Source: Proteromonas lacertae (Eukaryota > Sar > Bigyra > Opalinata > Proteromonadidae). From it: DNA of 47,598 nt. A program made the position numbers and the translations under genes. Shown one piece after another: positions 16,915 to 28,092 of the stretch. Positions within the stretch are counted from its first letter, which is position 1. Each line of letters begins with the position of its first letter. The notes beneath the pieces were generated by a model that had not been told where the DNA came from, made no database searches, and saw only the letters and a program-made list of their open reading frames with translations. Location of the stretch: assembly GCA_002245135.1 (NCBI GenBank), contig NGBS01000344.1, positions 1 through 47,598 on the forward strand. The letters are read 5' to 3'.

Positions 16915-19900
16915 TTATTTAATATCTTCAACAAAAGTGTTTAATTCATCAAATGTAAAACATATTGTTCTTATCTTTTTCTTTGCTTCTTCAAAAAGTT
17001 TAGATTTATCAGTTTTATAAGTCATTGGTTGAAAAATTTTGGGATATTTAGATATTTTTCGATTATCTTTTAATCTTACACTAACTTCGTTATTTGGGCT
17101 TATATAAAATAAACCATATGGAGAATTATTATTAATAGCTGTTTTGTGTTTGAAAAACATTTTATATAGATTTTGAAGAATCATTATCATTTCAGGTGCT
17201 AATGAATGACTCTTTCCAACAGTAATTTGAATTCCATATGAACCTAGTAATAAATCAATATCGGGGTGATTATGTTTATAATTTAAGTCAATAATTGGAA
17301 ATTCTTTCTTCTTATAATTAAAAGTGTCTATTTCTTTCTGTAAATCACCATCATCTGAAACTTTAACTATTTCTTTTTTATCAAAGACAACATATTTATT
17401 CTTTTTATCATCTAAGTAATATTCTTTAATTTCATTAATCAAACTATCATAAAAAGTTTTACAATTCTTCATTAAATATGATATAATTCTTTCATATAAT
17501 AATCCAGCTAAACTTCCTACTGGATTTTCTTTTAATAGTTTTATCATTTTTTCACAACTTTCTTTATCATTTATCTTATAAAGTTTATCACATACCATCT
17601 TTTTGACTTCTTCAGATATAAATATAAGACCATTGGATTTTATAATACCATTTTCATCTTCATATGTATCATATATCAATATATTATCATATTCACCTTT
17701 TGAAAATGGAGATTTATTTATTCCTTTTAATATTTCTTCCATTATCACTTTGTTCTTTTCATCATTAATTGCAGTATTTATATATTTTTCACTATCTTCA
17801 TTTTTATAAAAACCAATAATACCTTTATATAATGGATATTTTTCTTCATACACTTTTTTCCACTTGTTATATTTATTCTTATTGAAAAATATTTGTGATT
17901 CATTAGAATTTATTTCATCACTATTTGTAAATCCTTTATATGTAATATCCAGTTCAATTCCATTCAATTTTCTAACTTCAATAAATCTTGTTTCTCCAAC
18001 TTTCTCTACTTCTTCTTGTGTTAATTGAGGTATATACATTATTGATGGAAATCTTTTACTTTGAAATGTTTTATACTGATTCTTGGATGGATTAGCTAAT
18101 AATATTATCATTTTTGCATCTGCATAATCATCTTCACCAATTACAACTTCATCAGAAATTACTATTTGAAATTTATTTTTCTTATCATAATATTCTTTGT
18201 TTTTGTAAGGACAGGTTTTTCCTTTAATTAAATGTAATATACTAACACTTTTACCGAATGCCTTATGAATATCCTCTCTAATGATATCAACAAACTTTGA
18301 CTTTCCTATTCCATTATGACCAAATATTAAATAATTTCTTTGGTTATCATTATTAATATTAAAATTTGAAGGGAAAATAATATTCAACATCTTTTTATAA
18401 CATTCTCTCACCAAAGTAACTTTACTATTATGTATATACACTTCCATTTTTGATAAAACTATTCTATTAGTAGTACTTGATGATAATAATGTTAGTGATG
18501 GTAATTTTGGTGGTGATGTTGTAGCTGATGGTGGTGATGATATATTCCATTGTTGCTCATCTTCTTTTTCTATTTCTACTTCTTGTTTTTCTTTTCTTTC
18601 CGATTGTTTCTGTTCTATTTCTACTTCTTGTTTTTCTTTTCCTTCTTGTTTCTGTTCATTGTCATCATCTTCATCCTGTCCATTATCTTCTTCTTCTTCT
18701 TCTTCTTGACTTAATGATATAGGAAAAGTATCATTATATTTTACTCTTCTATTTAGTATTATACAACATTTAAACTCATATCTTTCATTCATATTATATT
18801 TCTATTTAATTATAAATATAAATATATGTATATACTCTTATAGATTCTTTTATTTTTTCTTGTATTTCATCATCATTCTTAACTTTTTCATTATTCAGAA
18901 GTACTTTTATAAATACTCCATTCATTATCAAGTCAAAGAAATTATTTTCATCCAATATATAAAACACTGATTGTAAAGAATTTGGAGGATGATAAACTGG
19001 AACATATAACTCAGAATTCATTTCAAAATTAGAATCTTCATAGTTGAACTCAATCATACCAGTACTTAATTCATATGCTATTATCTGTTTTAATGCCATT
19101 CTTCTCATATATATATCATTAGTTGATGTATAATATTCTTCAATCTGATGATATTCTTTTTCATTTTTAGGTGGATTAAATTTACATACTATATATCTTT
19201 CTACTTCTTCAGAAATGAATTTCAATTTTCTTTCTGGTTGTAGTGTCATTCTTCCAACTTCATTATCCCATACTTGTTTTAAATCATATTTTAATATAAT
19301 GTTAGATAATTCTTTCAATTTATCTTTTCCCATATAATCATTTACAAACTGAATATAACCTGTTGTTCCTACTACACTTTCTATTAACTGCTTATAATAT
19401 TTCCAATAATCTCTATTATAATTATTGTTATACAAATAATGGTAATATATTTGTCGAGGATTATTACCATACTTTTCACATATTAGATCAAATTCAGTAC
19501 CTTTATCAAAATTAATACAATATGTAAACCATTCTTCTATTTCTGTTTTATTTAAAGTATCAAAATATAAATTTTTAGTATTGTTATCAATATATGTTTC
19601 ATGATTTTTAAAATCAGGAGAACTGATTGATATTACTATATTACTATCCTCAAACTCCTCATTATAAGTATCAACTATTATCAACGAATACTTAATATCA
19701 TGTGGATTTATTTTGATTTTAAATAGTATATATTCTCCATTAATATTTTCAAACTTGTATACTTCACCTTGTTTTATATCACCATATTTCTTCCCTTTAA
19801 TGAAATATATGTTTTTCATCTTTTTACAAGCATCGAAAACATAATAATTAAATCCAATACCTAAATCTTCTTTTACTTCAACATCTTTTATTTCATTAAT

Positions 19901-21103
19901 TTTATCTATTATTTCATCTTCTTTCTTTTTCATGTCTATTTTTGTTTCATTAAACTCTTTTGTAATACTATTAATTTCACTAGTAATTTCTGTTTTTCTT
20001 CGTTTATATAATTGTATTGATTGATTCATTTTCTTTATATTCACCAATCTGTTTAATATTCTTTCTGTTATTACTCTTTTACATATAACATCATTATCAT
20101 TTATATTTTTTCTTTTTATCCAATTTTTAAATTGATTTAATTCTTTATCATTAATTACTTTTTTAGCATCATTCAAATTAATGATTTCCTCCAAATTCAA
20201 ATTATTCTTTCCTTCATATATTGTGTTAGTTAAATTTTTATTATGTTTGATTGTCATTTCTTTATCATATATTTTCAATTTATATGTTTTTCCTTTTTGA
20301 GTGTATAAATCATGCTTATCTTTTTTATCATCTATTGTTTTAATCCTATTAATCTCTTTTGTAATATCTTCTTTTAAAATATTAATAGATTTATTACTTT
20401 CTTTTATATCAGCTTTAAGTTGTTTTATTACAATATTCAAATCAACAATTCTTTTCTCCTTTTCTTTATTCAATTCATTCAGAAATTCTTCTATCTCTTC
20501 ATTTTCTTTATTCAACTGTATTTTCTTCAAATATTCTTTTTCTTCTTCTCTATAATCATATGATAGATTATTCTTTAAAAAGAACAACAATACATATATG
20601 AAAGAGGTTTTGCCAATACCTGGTTGACCTGTAATGACTATGGAATCTATTTCATCACTTGATAAGAGTTTACATATATCTCTAAACATTGAATTGTAAC
20701 AATCTCTTATGTAAATAATATTCTTTGGAAACTGGAATACTTTCACATTGGCTTTTGAGAACTCTAAATATTTCTTTGTTTCACCAATTTCAACAGCATT
20801 ACTATTTTCATCGAGTTTAGTAAGTTCAATTATTTTCAAATTATTCACTATTTTAACGAAAGTATCTGGTGAATCTAAGTACTTTGTATTTTCATCATCA
20901 AAATATGTTAATAGTATTATTAAATCATTTATATCACTATTAGATAAATAATCTTCTTGAATTTCATTTAATAAAAATATATCTTCTATTCTTTCTTTTA
21001 TTACATTAATATCAATATTTGTTGGATTGGCTTTGATTGATAATAGTTCAGATATCCAGTAATACTTTTCATAGTTGTATATACTACAAATAGTATTTGG
21101 CAC
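16915..21103 (-). CDS. Crinkler/RHS-type protein: two P-loop NTPase modules and a PD-(D/E)XK nuclease
   Basis: Exons 18836-21103 and 16915-18801 join in frame across a 34-nt GTAT...TAG intron, giving about 1384 residues. Module 1 has Walker A GQPGIGKTS near residue 163, a long Lys/Glu coiled-coil insert, and a helical part with PRQIYYHYLY. An acidic Glu/Gln-rich linker follows the splice. Module 2 has Walker A GHNGIGKSK and ends in a nuclease-like domain: Glu in LLYERIISYL, Asp in NHPDIDLL, and the Gln-x-Thr...His signature IQITVGKSH. NTPase plus this nuclease is the core of the Crinkler/RHS protein class, known as pathogen effectors and genome-conflict proteins. The upstream end lacks an ATG and overlaps a double-SPRY frame; how the two connect is unresolved. 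Confidence 0.65.
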
Positions 21104-22176
21104 TTTATTCCATGAATTACAGCTTTACCATCTTCAATATTAATTGCATTAAATAAATGATAATCCTTTTTCTCTATATAATATTCTATTAATTTCACTA
21201 AACCTTTTCTATCACCAATACTAATACATGGATATATTGATGAAGGTAAGTTTTCATACACTAGTTTTTCAATACCATTTTCCTGTTTAATAAACATTTT
21301 CTTTTCATTCATATTATATTTCACTTCATATATTTCTCCTCTACTTCCTTGAATTGAAGATACTATTGGTATTGTTTCATCTCCAATTGTATAACCAAAG
21401 CTAATATTTTCATTACTAACACATTTTATCTCAAAATAGAAATGATAAATTCCACTTTTCTCTTTCATTTCTTCATTTATTGTAAAATAATACTTATTAC
21501 TACGTATATCTTGAAATAACTGATTACACACTACATATTGAATTTCATCCATTTTATTACCACCATTACTGCCATTATTATCATAGCTGTACAATTCATT
21601 GATAGACTTTTTGTAATTAACTACATTACAACTTTTATCTTGAGTAGTATTAATATCATATTTTCTAATTGTATATCTTTCTATCATAGGTAATGGAAGA
21701 TTCCAACTGCTTAAATATTTAACTGAATCATTTTTACCATCAATATATGGGTAAACTGTTGTTGAACTAATTCTACATACACTCACTTCTTTGTTATTTC
21801 CTTGTCTAATTGACATTCTTTTGTTAATCATATCATATATCACTTCATATGTATCTCCTACTGTTGCAACGACAAATGCATCATCTTCACTAATTGAATC
21901 TTCTTTCAGACGATAACCAAAACTAATACCATCAGTTAAACTCTCTACTTTGACTTTGAAATGATAAATCTTATTCTCCATCTTTTCGGAGATTAAACAA
22001 TCTTCTTTAGGAACATCTATATTAACGATTTCTGTCATTTCTTCTTCCATACCTTCTTTATCTTCATCTTTATCTTCTGTTTTTCGTTTTTTGGTATTTT
22101 TATCTACTTTGTCTTCATATGTTGACTTTCTCTTTTCTATTAAAAAAGTAATAACATGCAAAAGAATACCACGCAT
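21001..22176 (-). CDS. Double SPRY-like domain protein, adjacent to the Crinkler/RHS gene
   Basis: This is about 391 residues from the ATG at 22174-22176; an earlier TTG-led frame was set aside. The N-terminus is briefly hydrophobic (RGILLHVITFLI), then charged with a nuclear-signal-like TKKRK. Two related halves follow, each with 'ISFGY', 'GDTYEVIYDM/GEIYEVKYNM', 'K-R-M-S-I-R-Q/KKMFIKQ' and 'VYPYI/IYPCI', the strand order of SPRY/B30.2 domains, which are protein-binding modules. The 3' end overlaps the start of the Crinkler/RHS frame by about 100 nt in another frame. The pair may form one protein or two; the paralogous locus at 32-35 kb has no SPRY part. Confidence 0.55.
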   Translation of the reverse strand: MRGILLHVITFLIEKRKSTYEDKVDKNTKKRKTEDKDEDKEGMEEEMTEIVNIDVPKEDCLISEKMENKIYHFKVKVESLTDGISFGYRLKEDSISEDDAFVVATVGDTYEVIYDMINKRMSIRQGNNKEVSVCRISSTTVYPYIDGKNDSVKYLSSWNLPLPMIERYTIRKYDINTTQDKSCNVVNYKKSINELYSYDNNGSNGGNKMDEIQYVVCNQLFQDIRSNKYYFTINEEMKEKSGIYHFYFEIKCVSNENISFGYTIGDETIPIVSSIQGSRGEIYEVKYNMNEKKMFIKQENGIEKLVYENLPSSIYPCISIGDRKGLVKLIEYYIEKKDYHLFNAINIEDGKAVIHGIKCQILFVVYTTMKSITGYLNYYQSKPIQQILILM

Positions 22177-22263
22177 TTGATCTATTAACAATATTAATTA
22201 AAATAATGGCTTTGAATTAGTTGGTTGATTAGATATGAGCAAAAATAATTATTGCATGTAGAA

Positions 22264-22304
22264 ATAACCAATCAAATTGCTCCACGTATAACCAATCAAA
22301 TTGC
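22264..22304. promoter_or_regulatory. Two exact 17-bp direct repeats with CCAAT cores
   Basis: ATAACCAATCAAATTGC occurs at 22264-22280 and 22288-22304. It lies 88-128 bp upstream of the SPRY gene start. CCAAT-type sites are common eukaryotic promoter elements; the role here is inferred. Confidence 0.45.
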
Positions 22305-23197
22305 AGAATTTGATTTTTTGAAATTGTTTTATTGATTTATAGAGAGATGAAGCTTTTTCGTTTCAATTAAAATACAAATAAAATGTAACAATTTAAAATC
22401 TCTCTTAATTGTTACAAATTAATGGTAAGATCTTTTTCTACATTCCTAATCAATCATCTCTTTCATTCGATGAATACTTTTTAGGTAGTTCTACTCAACT
22501 TGTCTTTACCTGCACTATGAGAATTTTTTAACTTTTTTGTAGTTTTCTTAACATATAGTTAATAAATCGGCTAATAGAGTAGGATCGGCTAAAACCTTCG
22601 GTTTTCACTTAGCCGTCCGTTGGCCAAGCTTCATGCTATATTTTTGCTAATTAACAACTTCATCTGAAGATGCTCAGAAGATATGTTAGATTTTGATAAA
22701 TTACTTATCTAAGTCATGTTGTTCCTTGAGTACAACTCCCCGTTCAGCGACTAGCGACTTTATAAACAAACTAAATGCATATTCTTACTTGATTAAAAAT
22801 AGTTATAGCGCCATAAATCTTATATTGAAATTTGTCTGACTATTATTAATTATTTTAACTTTTCTGAAATGTGCGTTGTGTTTGGACATCATCAATGTTA
22901 ATCATTAGAAACAATTAGATCGTTTTAGGTATCAGTCTATTATACATAATATCTGAGTAATTAGTAACAAATATTTATACGTATAATTAAGTATATTTGT
23001 TTGTAAGATAAAATTTTTTAGAGATTATATTTAAAATAGAATATATCATTTATTCTAAGCTATACTACACCTAAAATAATATATAGCTATACTTTTAAGA
23101 GTAATATATTCAATTTTCAGTCTACTAATGTATTTTTAACTCTAGTAGTAATTGAATCAAAAAAAATTAAAAATAAAATTATAATTGTTTTCAATAT

Positions 23198-23790
23198 GTT
23201 GGCCATTTGTCTACCAGACACTTTTAAAACAAACTAAATGTATATTCTTACTTGTCTTGATGAAAATTGTTACTTTTATACTTACTGTGTTATATGACCT
23301 ACATCTGCAGTATACTTCTTTGTTAATATAAATAGTTTGAATATTTGCGCCGTTTGTTTTCTAGAAATTTTTGAAGCAAACTAAATGCATATTTAGCTAA
23401 TATAGACAAAAATACATTAGCTAAAATGATTAGAACAACTTAATGTTGATCATAAGATATTTAAAACAAAAAAGAAAATATAGAATCAAGCCTTATTCAA
23501 GCCTATTTTTTACATTTCTTTTTTATATAGAAAGATTTAATAATTATTATATTCTAATCATTTCAGCTAATGTATTATAGTCTATATTAGCTAAATATGC
23601 ATTTAGTTTGCTTCAAAAATTTCTAGAAAACAAACGGCGCAAATATTCAAACTATTTATATTAACAAAGAAGTATACTGCAGATGTAGGTCATATAACAC
23701 AGTAAGTATAAAAGTAACAATTTTTCATCAAGACAAGTAAGAATATGTATTTAGTTTGTTTTAAAAGTGTCTGGTAGACAAACGGCCAAC
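23198..23790. repeat. Foldback repeat: 238-bp arms around a 116-bp spacer
   Basis: Left arm 23198-23435 and right arm 23552-23790 are inverse complements with only scattered mismatches. Arms start GTTGGCC and end near GATTAGAA. No coding potential. The structure is typical of foldback or palindromic miniature transposons. Confidence 0.85.
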
Positions 23791-23837
23791 TATGACAAAT
23801 GGCGCACAACAGTTGAGATAAAGTCCAAAAAAATATA

Positions 23838-23951
23838 TATCGCAGATGTAGCTTATATGACAAAGTAAGATTATATTTGCATATAACTCGCCATCAAACC
23901 ACACACTATCATTTTAGAATTGAAAAAAGTCTTCTTAACGCTCAACGGCGC
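23838..23951 (-). repeat. 114-bp dispersed repeat, copy 2
   Basis: Inverse copy of 6086-6199, nearly identical. It lies 48 bp outside the right arm of the foldback and shares diverged modules with it (CGCAGATGTAG versus TGCAGATGTAG). Confidence 0.7.
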
Positions 23952-24422
23952 AAGACACAAACTCATAAACTAATGAAAAAATAGATATTAGAAGTTATAA
24001 AAACACTAAATCTTTTTTTTTATTCTTACACAGTTGTTTCTTATATACAAAAATATCGGCTAAACTAATATACAAAGTGTGATGTATTTTTAATTAGCAA
24101 ATGAATTTTTAATTTTTCTTTTAATCTAAACAATCATTACACCACCAACTGTTTCTGAACCTAACTTCATCCTATTCTAATTTGTCTTGTTTAATATTTA
24201 TAACTAGACAATAAGTTGTTTTGATGGACAGTAGAAAGGGAATGTTCTAATGACTTATCTATACTCATGTATATGTATATATACTATAAAATTTTGTGTG
24301 TGTTTTGGTAATTAAACCTATTCTAAATGAAAAAGAACATTTTTAACATTTAGGGGTATGAAAATTCTTTTTTTTGTTCCGATTTTTAAAACATTATTTT
24401 TGATAGTCGAATGAAATAAAAT

Positions 24423-25338
24423 ATGTCTAATTTATATTCAAACTGTATGCAAATATTGGATGAAATAGAATCGTTGAATGCCATATTTTCTCCTGGTATA
24501 TTTGTCAACATATCTTTGTTGTAATTAGAAGAACTAAACTACGATTTTAATTACATTGCATCATTGAAAGATATTTTAAGAGAAGATAATAAAGATATAA
24601 AAATTGACTCTCTGCATCAATTTGATTTATCTCTTAATATGAATGTATTATCGCTTGTTACACATGATCTAGAAAGAAATTAGTGATGAAATATCCATTA
24701 AATACACAGTTGGTTTTACTATTCCTCCAGAATATCCAGATATTAAACCAATGGTTTCATTTACAACTCCTCAACTTACAAATTCTCAACAAAATGAGAT
24801 TCAATATAATATAGAGAAATTCTTACTATCAAATCAGAATTATGAAGTGATTATCTATTCAACATATTTGTTTGTTGAAGATGAACTTTTATCATTATTA
24901 GAAAAGAGTAATGATGATGATAACAAATCAGAAACTTCATCATCACAGAAAATATATTTAGGATTTCGAATAATGTGGTTTCATCATATTAGAAATCCAC
25001 TTAAACGCAAAGCAATAATCAATTGGTCATCAGAATTAGGTTTATATGGTGGTACAAAGATAGGATATCCTGGAGTAGTATATATTGAAGGATTAGAAGA
25101 AAATTGTTGTGAAATGGTTAGAAGATTAAAAACTCTTAGATGGAAAGCTATTGTTGTTAGATATGTAGATAAAATACTCTGTAATGATATGGAAGACCTT
25201 GATAAGAAAAGAACCTTCCCTAAAACGTTCACAGAATATGGAAATGATGAATTGAATGAAGTGTTTAAAATATTTAAAGAAAAGGGGATGGAAACTATAT
25301 TTTATGAAGCTGTTCTAAAAATACAAACTGAAAATTAA
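24423..25338 (+). CDS. RWDD2: RWD domain + DUF1115 protein (RWDD2-like)
   Basis: Three exons, 24423-24495, 24529-24644 and 24673-25338, with introns of 33 and 28 nt, give 284 residues. The N-terminal half is an RWD domain: an opening helix with EIESLNAIFSPEEL and the YTVGFTIPPEYPDIKPMVSF core with its Tyr-Pro motif. The C-terminal half matches DUF1115: LGFRIMWFHHI, NWSSELGLYGGTKIGYPGV, and RRLKTLRWKAIVVR. This layout is that of RWDD2A/B, conserved but poorly understood cytosolic or nuclear proteins. Length is normal for the family and the gene looks intact. It stands alone between repeat-rich DNA and the BTB gene. Confidence 0.85.
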
Positions 25339-25509
25339 TTATTTATAAATATTTATACCTTTATATCTATATTTTATACATTAAATGAATGAAAAATTGA
25401 TTATGACATTTGAAATGTAAAATACATTGATTTGACAAGTATCAAGCTTTTTCATATTTTATCAATTTTAAGACTATAGAAATGATAATTAAATCAAATA
25501 TACATAAAA

Positions 25510-26241
25510 ATGAAGGGTATAATAATCAATCGGCTCAATTATGCTATAATATATCTAAATAGTCTTATTCGAAAAATGATAAAGTGTGGATATGGTGATT
25601 TGAGAGTATTAGTTGAAAATGAAGAAATGAAAACATTGAAATCATTATTGTGTTGTTGTAATGATACATTTCGAGAGATTTTAGAAGATAAAGAGTTTAA
25701 AGAACCATTAGAGTTATATGAAGGATGTAATAAAGATGTATTTCTGATGTTAGAAAGATATTATGAAGGAAATGATATAAATGTTGAAGATAATAACTGT
25801 GTTAAACTGTTATTGATTTGTGTTTGTTATAATGAGAATAGATTGTTGAAAATACTGAAAGAGTATATACTGAAAAGAATGAATGAAAATGATAAAATGA
25901 TTGTTGAATTGTTGAATGAGAAATACATACTTGAGAATAAGAATCTATTAGAAATGAAGATAGAAATGAGTAAATACTTAAGTATGAAGAATTATCGATT
26001 ATTGAATGATAAAATGATAAATGAGATGAATGTGAATAGTATAAAAGAAATCTTTAGTAATGAAATAATATTTAATGGAAATAGAAGTGAATTAAAAGAA
26101 TTATTGAATGGTTATATGTTAATGAATGAGAAATATTTGAATGAAGAAGAAAATGAAATAATGAAAAAGATAATGAACAGAATAAATGAAAATGAAACCA
26201 ATCAGTTAATAAGATATATCTCAATTCCAAAAATGAAATGA
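25510..26241 (+). CDS. BTB/POZ-type domain protein
   Basis: This encodes 243 residues. Residues about 28-120 have the BTB order: GDLRVLVENEEMKTLKSLL, a small helix with FREIL, ELYEGCNKDVFLMLERYYEG and LLLICVCYNENRLLKILKEY. The rest is an all-helical BACK-like extension rich in Asn/Glu/Met. BTB proteins dimerise and often recruit Cullin-3 ligases. The protein-like sequence continues past the stop in another frame (about 26235-26430, including EYLIDNYPKENEEIE), with an intron-like GTAT...TAG between, so the present stop probably truncates a longer original protein or reflects an assembly indel. A CAAGCTTTTTC motif lies 61-69 bp upstream of the ATG. A pseudokinase-LRR locus follows. Confidence 0.6.
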   Translation: MKGIIINRLNYAIIYLNSLIRKMIKCGYGDLRVLVENEEMKTLKSLLCCCNDTFREILEDKEFKEPLELYEGCNKDVFLMLERYYEGNDINVEDNNCVKLLLICVCYNENRLLKILKEYILKRMNENDKMIVELLNEKYILENKNLLEMKIEMSKYLSMKNYRLLNDKMINEMNVNSIKEIFSNEIIFNGNRSELKELLNGYMLMNEKYLNEEENEIMKKIMNRINENETNQLIRYISIPKMK

Positions 26242-26680
26242 TATATGAATATTTGATAGACAATTATCCAAAAGAAAATGAAGAAATCGAAATGAAAAGT
26301 ATAAAATATTTCTATTCTATTTTTTAATAGAAGAAGAAATGATTAATCCTAATTTTTTAATGGAAAATAATAAAGAATTAAAAGTATTGTTAGTTGAAGG
26401 AAATATGATTATTAAAATGATGGTAATGTAAATTTAGATAAAGAAATGAATGATATGGGTTTAATGGTGTATTATATTCAATCTATTGATTATTAGTTGG
26501 ACCATAATTATAATTTAGTATATTATGTTTGATATATGCAAAAATAAATTAAGATGAGAAGATAAATCTAACAGTTTTTTTTATTTGTTATTAATCTAAA
26601 ATATTTTATGATTTGAATGTAATTATTCACAAGATATTTAATTTTTACGTATAATTCAAATTTTACACACAATACAACAT

Positions 26681-26694
26681 AATAGAAACGACTA
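26681..26694 (+). promoter_or_regulatory. AAACGACTA motif before pseudokinase locus 1
   Basis: AATAGAAACGACTA ends 17 bp before the ATG at 26711. Nearly the same word occurs before the second pseudokinase locus (36189-36201), before the remnant gene at 35246 and, on the minus strand, before the Crinkler/RHS paralogue (34944-34953). Confidence 0.5.
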
Positions 26695-26710
26695 TATTTT
26701 CATAAAGAAA

Positions 26711-27923
26711 ATGCTGAATTATTTCTATGATTATCTGTTGTACTTACCATTTAGTACAGTATATATATGTTTTTTAATATTTATAGATAAAAGAGAGGAT
26801 AGAGAAGAGTAATTATGAAGAAGATTTGGTAGTAGAATGTCAGGGTGATATCAGAGTGATTAAAATAATGAATATTAATGGAATAATAGAAAAAATGACA
26901 TTAAAATTCTGTGAGATTAACTCATTGTTGTTAGATTGTTGTGTATCATATGTATATCCTTCTAATGTGTTCCATTTGTATAATGATGTTGAATGTATGA
27001 TATTGGAGAGAGAATATTATATGAGAGATTTAGAAGAGTTAATTAAAAGTAAATGGTTTTGAAAGATAATGATGTGGTGATAGATAATATAAAGGGTAGT
27101 AATGTAGTATATAAAAGAAATGGTGAAATGATACTTTGTGATTTATTCTTAAACTCATTAAGAAAAGAAGAAGATATGAGAGTGTATGATATCTACTTTA
27201 AAAGTCCTGAACAGTTGAATGGATTAGAATACAATGAAAAAAGTGTGATATGGTCAATTGGATGTATTTTATATGAGATGATAAATAAGAAATTACCATT
27301 TAATGAAGATAATAATGTAATGAAAACAATGAATAATATTGTGAGATTTAAAATGTGATGAAATGATGAAAGAAATTGTTGGAAGAATGCTGAAAGCGAA
27401 GAATGAAGATAGATTGAGTTTAACAGAAATGAGAAAAGAAATGATCAAGATAAGTGAGATAATGAAAGATAGAGATAATTATTTGATGATATGTAAAGAA
27501 AGAAAAGAAATAATATATGATAATGATAACGTAATAGCTACACTTACCATAATATATCCATCAGCATGTTATCTTAAAAGTACTAAAAGAGAACTAATTC
27601 GTGATAAATTAATAGAATCTTACAATATTGTAGCTAATGAGAGAATCATGTCAATACTATTAATGATGAAGCTATACAAAGAAGACAATTCAATAACTAA
27701 TGAATTGGAATTTCAAATCTGTCATGGATGTAAAAATAGTAAAGAGTGTTTTTTGGATGAAATTATATGTAATGTTTATATTGATTATGATGATAAAGAA
27801 ATAATTAGAGTTGATTCAGATTGTTTATGTCTCTGTGAAGAAGGATTGAGTTACTTGTTCAGCATAATGAAAGTGATCAATCCAACAAAAATGAGATTTA
27901 GTAAAATTAGTTGTTTTTATTAG
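26711..27923 (+). pseudogene. Pseudokinase, locus 1 (decayed)
   Basis: The first exon 26711-26758 joins 26787 onward across a 28-nt intron. A protein-kinase-like fold is recognisable from the paralogue at 36.2 kb and from EQLNGLEYNEKSVIWSIGCI plus LYEMINKKLPF, the region after the activation loop. The catalytic loop reads VVIDNIKGSNVVY, so the HRD Asp is not in place, and DFG is replaced by DLF; catalysis is unlikely. Relative to the paralogue about 22 residues are missing near 27060, where the frame also changes, and another frame change lies near 27358. C-terminal helices (RERIMSILLMMKLYKED) continue to 27923. It was probably once one protein with the leucine-rich repeats downstream. Confidence 0.55.
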
Positions 27924-28092
27924 TTTAGATTATGTAAGTATTCCATCACAATGTAATCTTAATCATCATTTTATAGAATCATTTGTTAAATCAATTTAGG
28001 AGAAATTGAAATATGTCAATCTACAATGTATTCATTAGTCATTTATATTTGCATTATTAATCAACAGTAGAAACGAATTCAATATCAGAAGA

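Larger units (their letters stand above)
22305..24422. other. 2.1-kb gene-free region rich in small repeats
   Basis: No coding frame is supported. It holds a hairpin at about 22573-22610 (CGGCTAAAACC ... TTAGCCG), a large foldback (23198-23790), a dispersed repeat (23838-23951), and a diverged extra copy of the AAACTAAATGCATATTCTTA module near 22768. It is probably a pile-up of small non-autonomous elements between gene clusters. Confidence 0.6.

Noticed and set aside
18528-18722. Leu/Val-rich plus-strand protein
   Set aside because: Antisense of the Glu/Gln-rich linker of the Crinkler/RHS gene.
24984-25232. Minus-strand 82-residue gene
   Set aside because: Shadow of the DUF1115 exon on the other strand.
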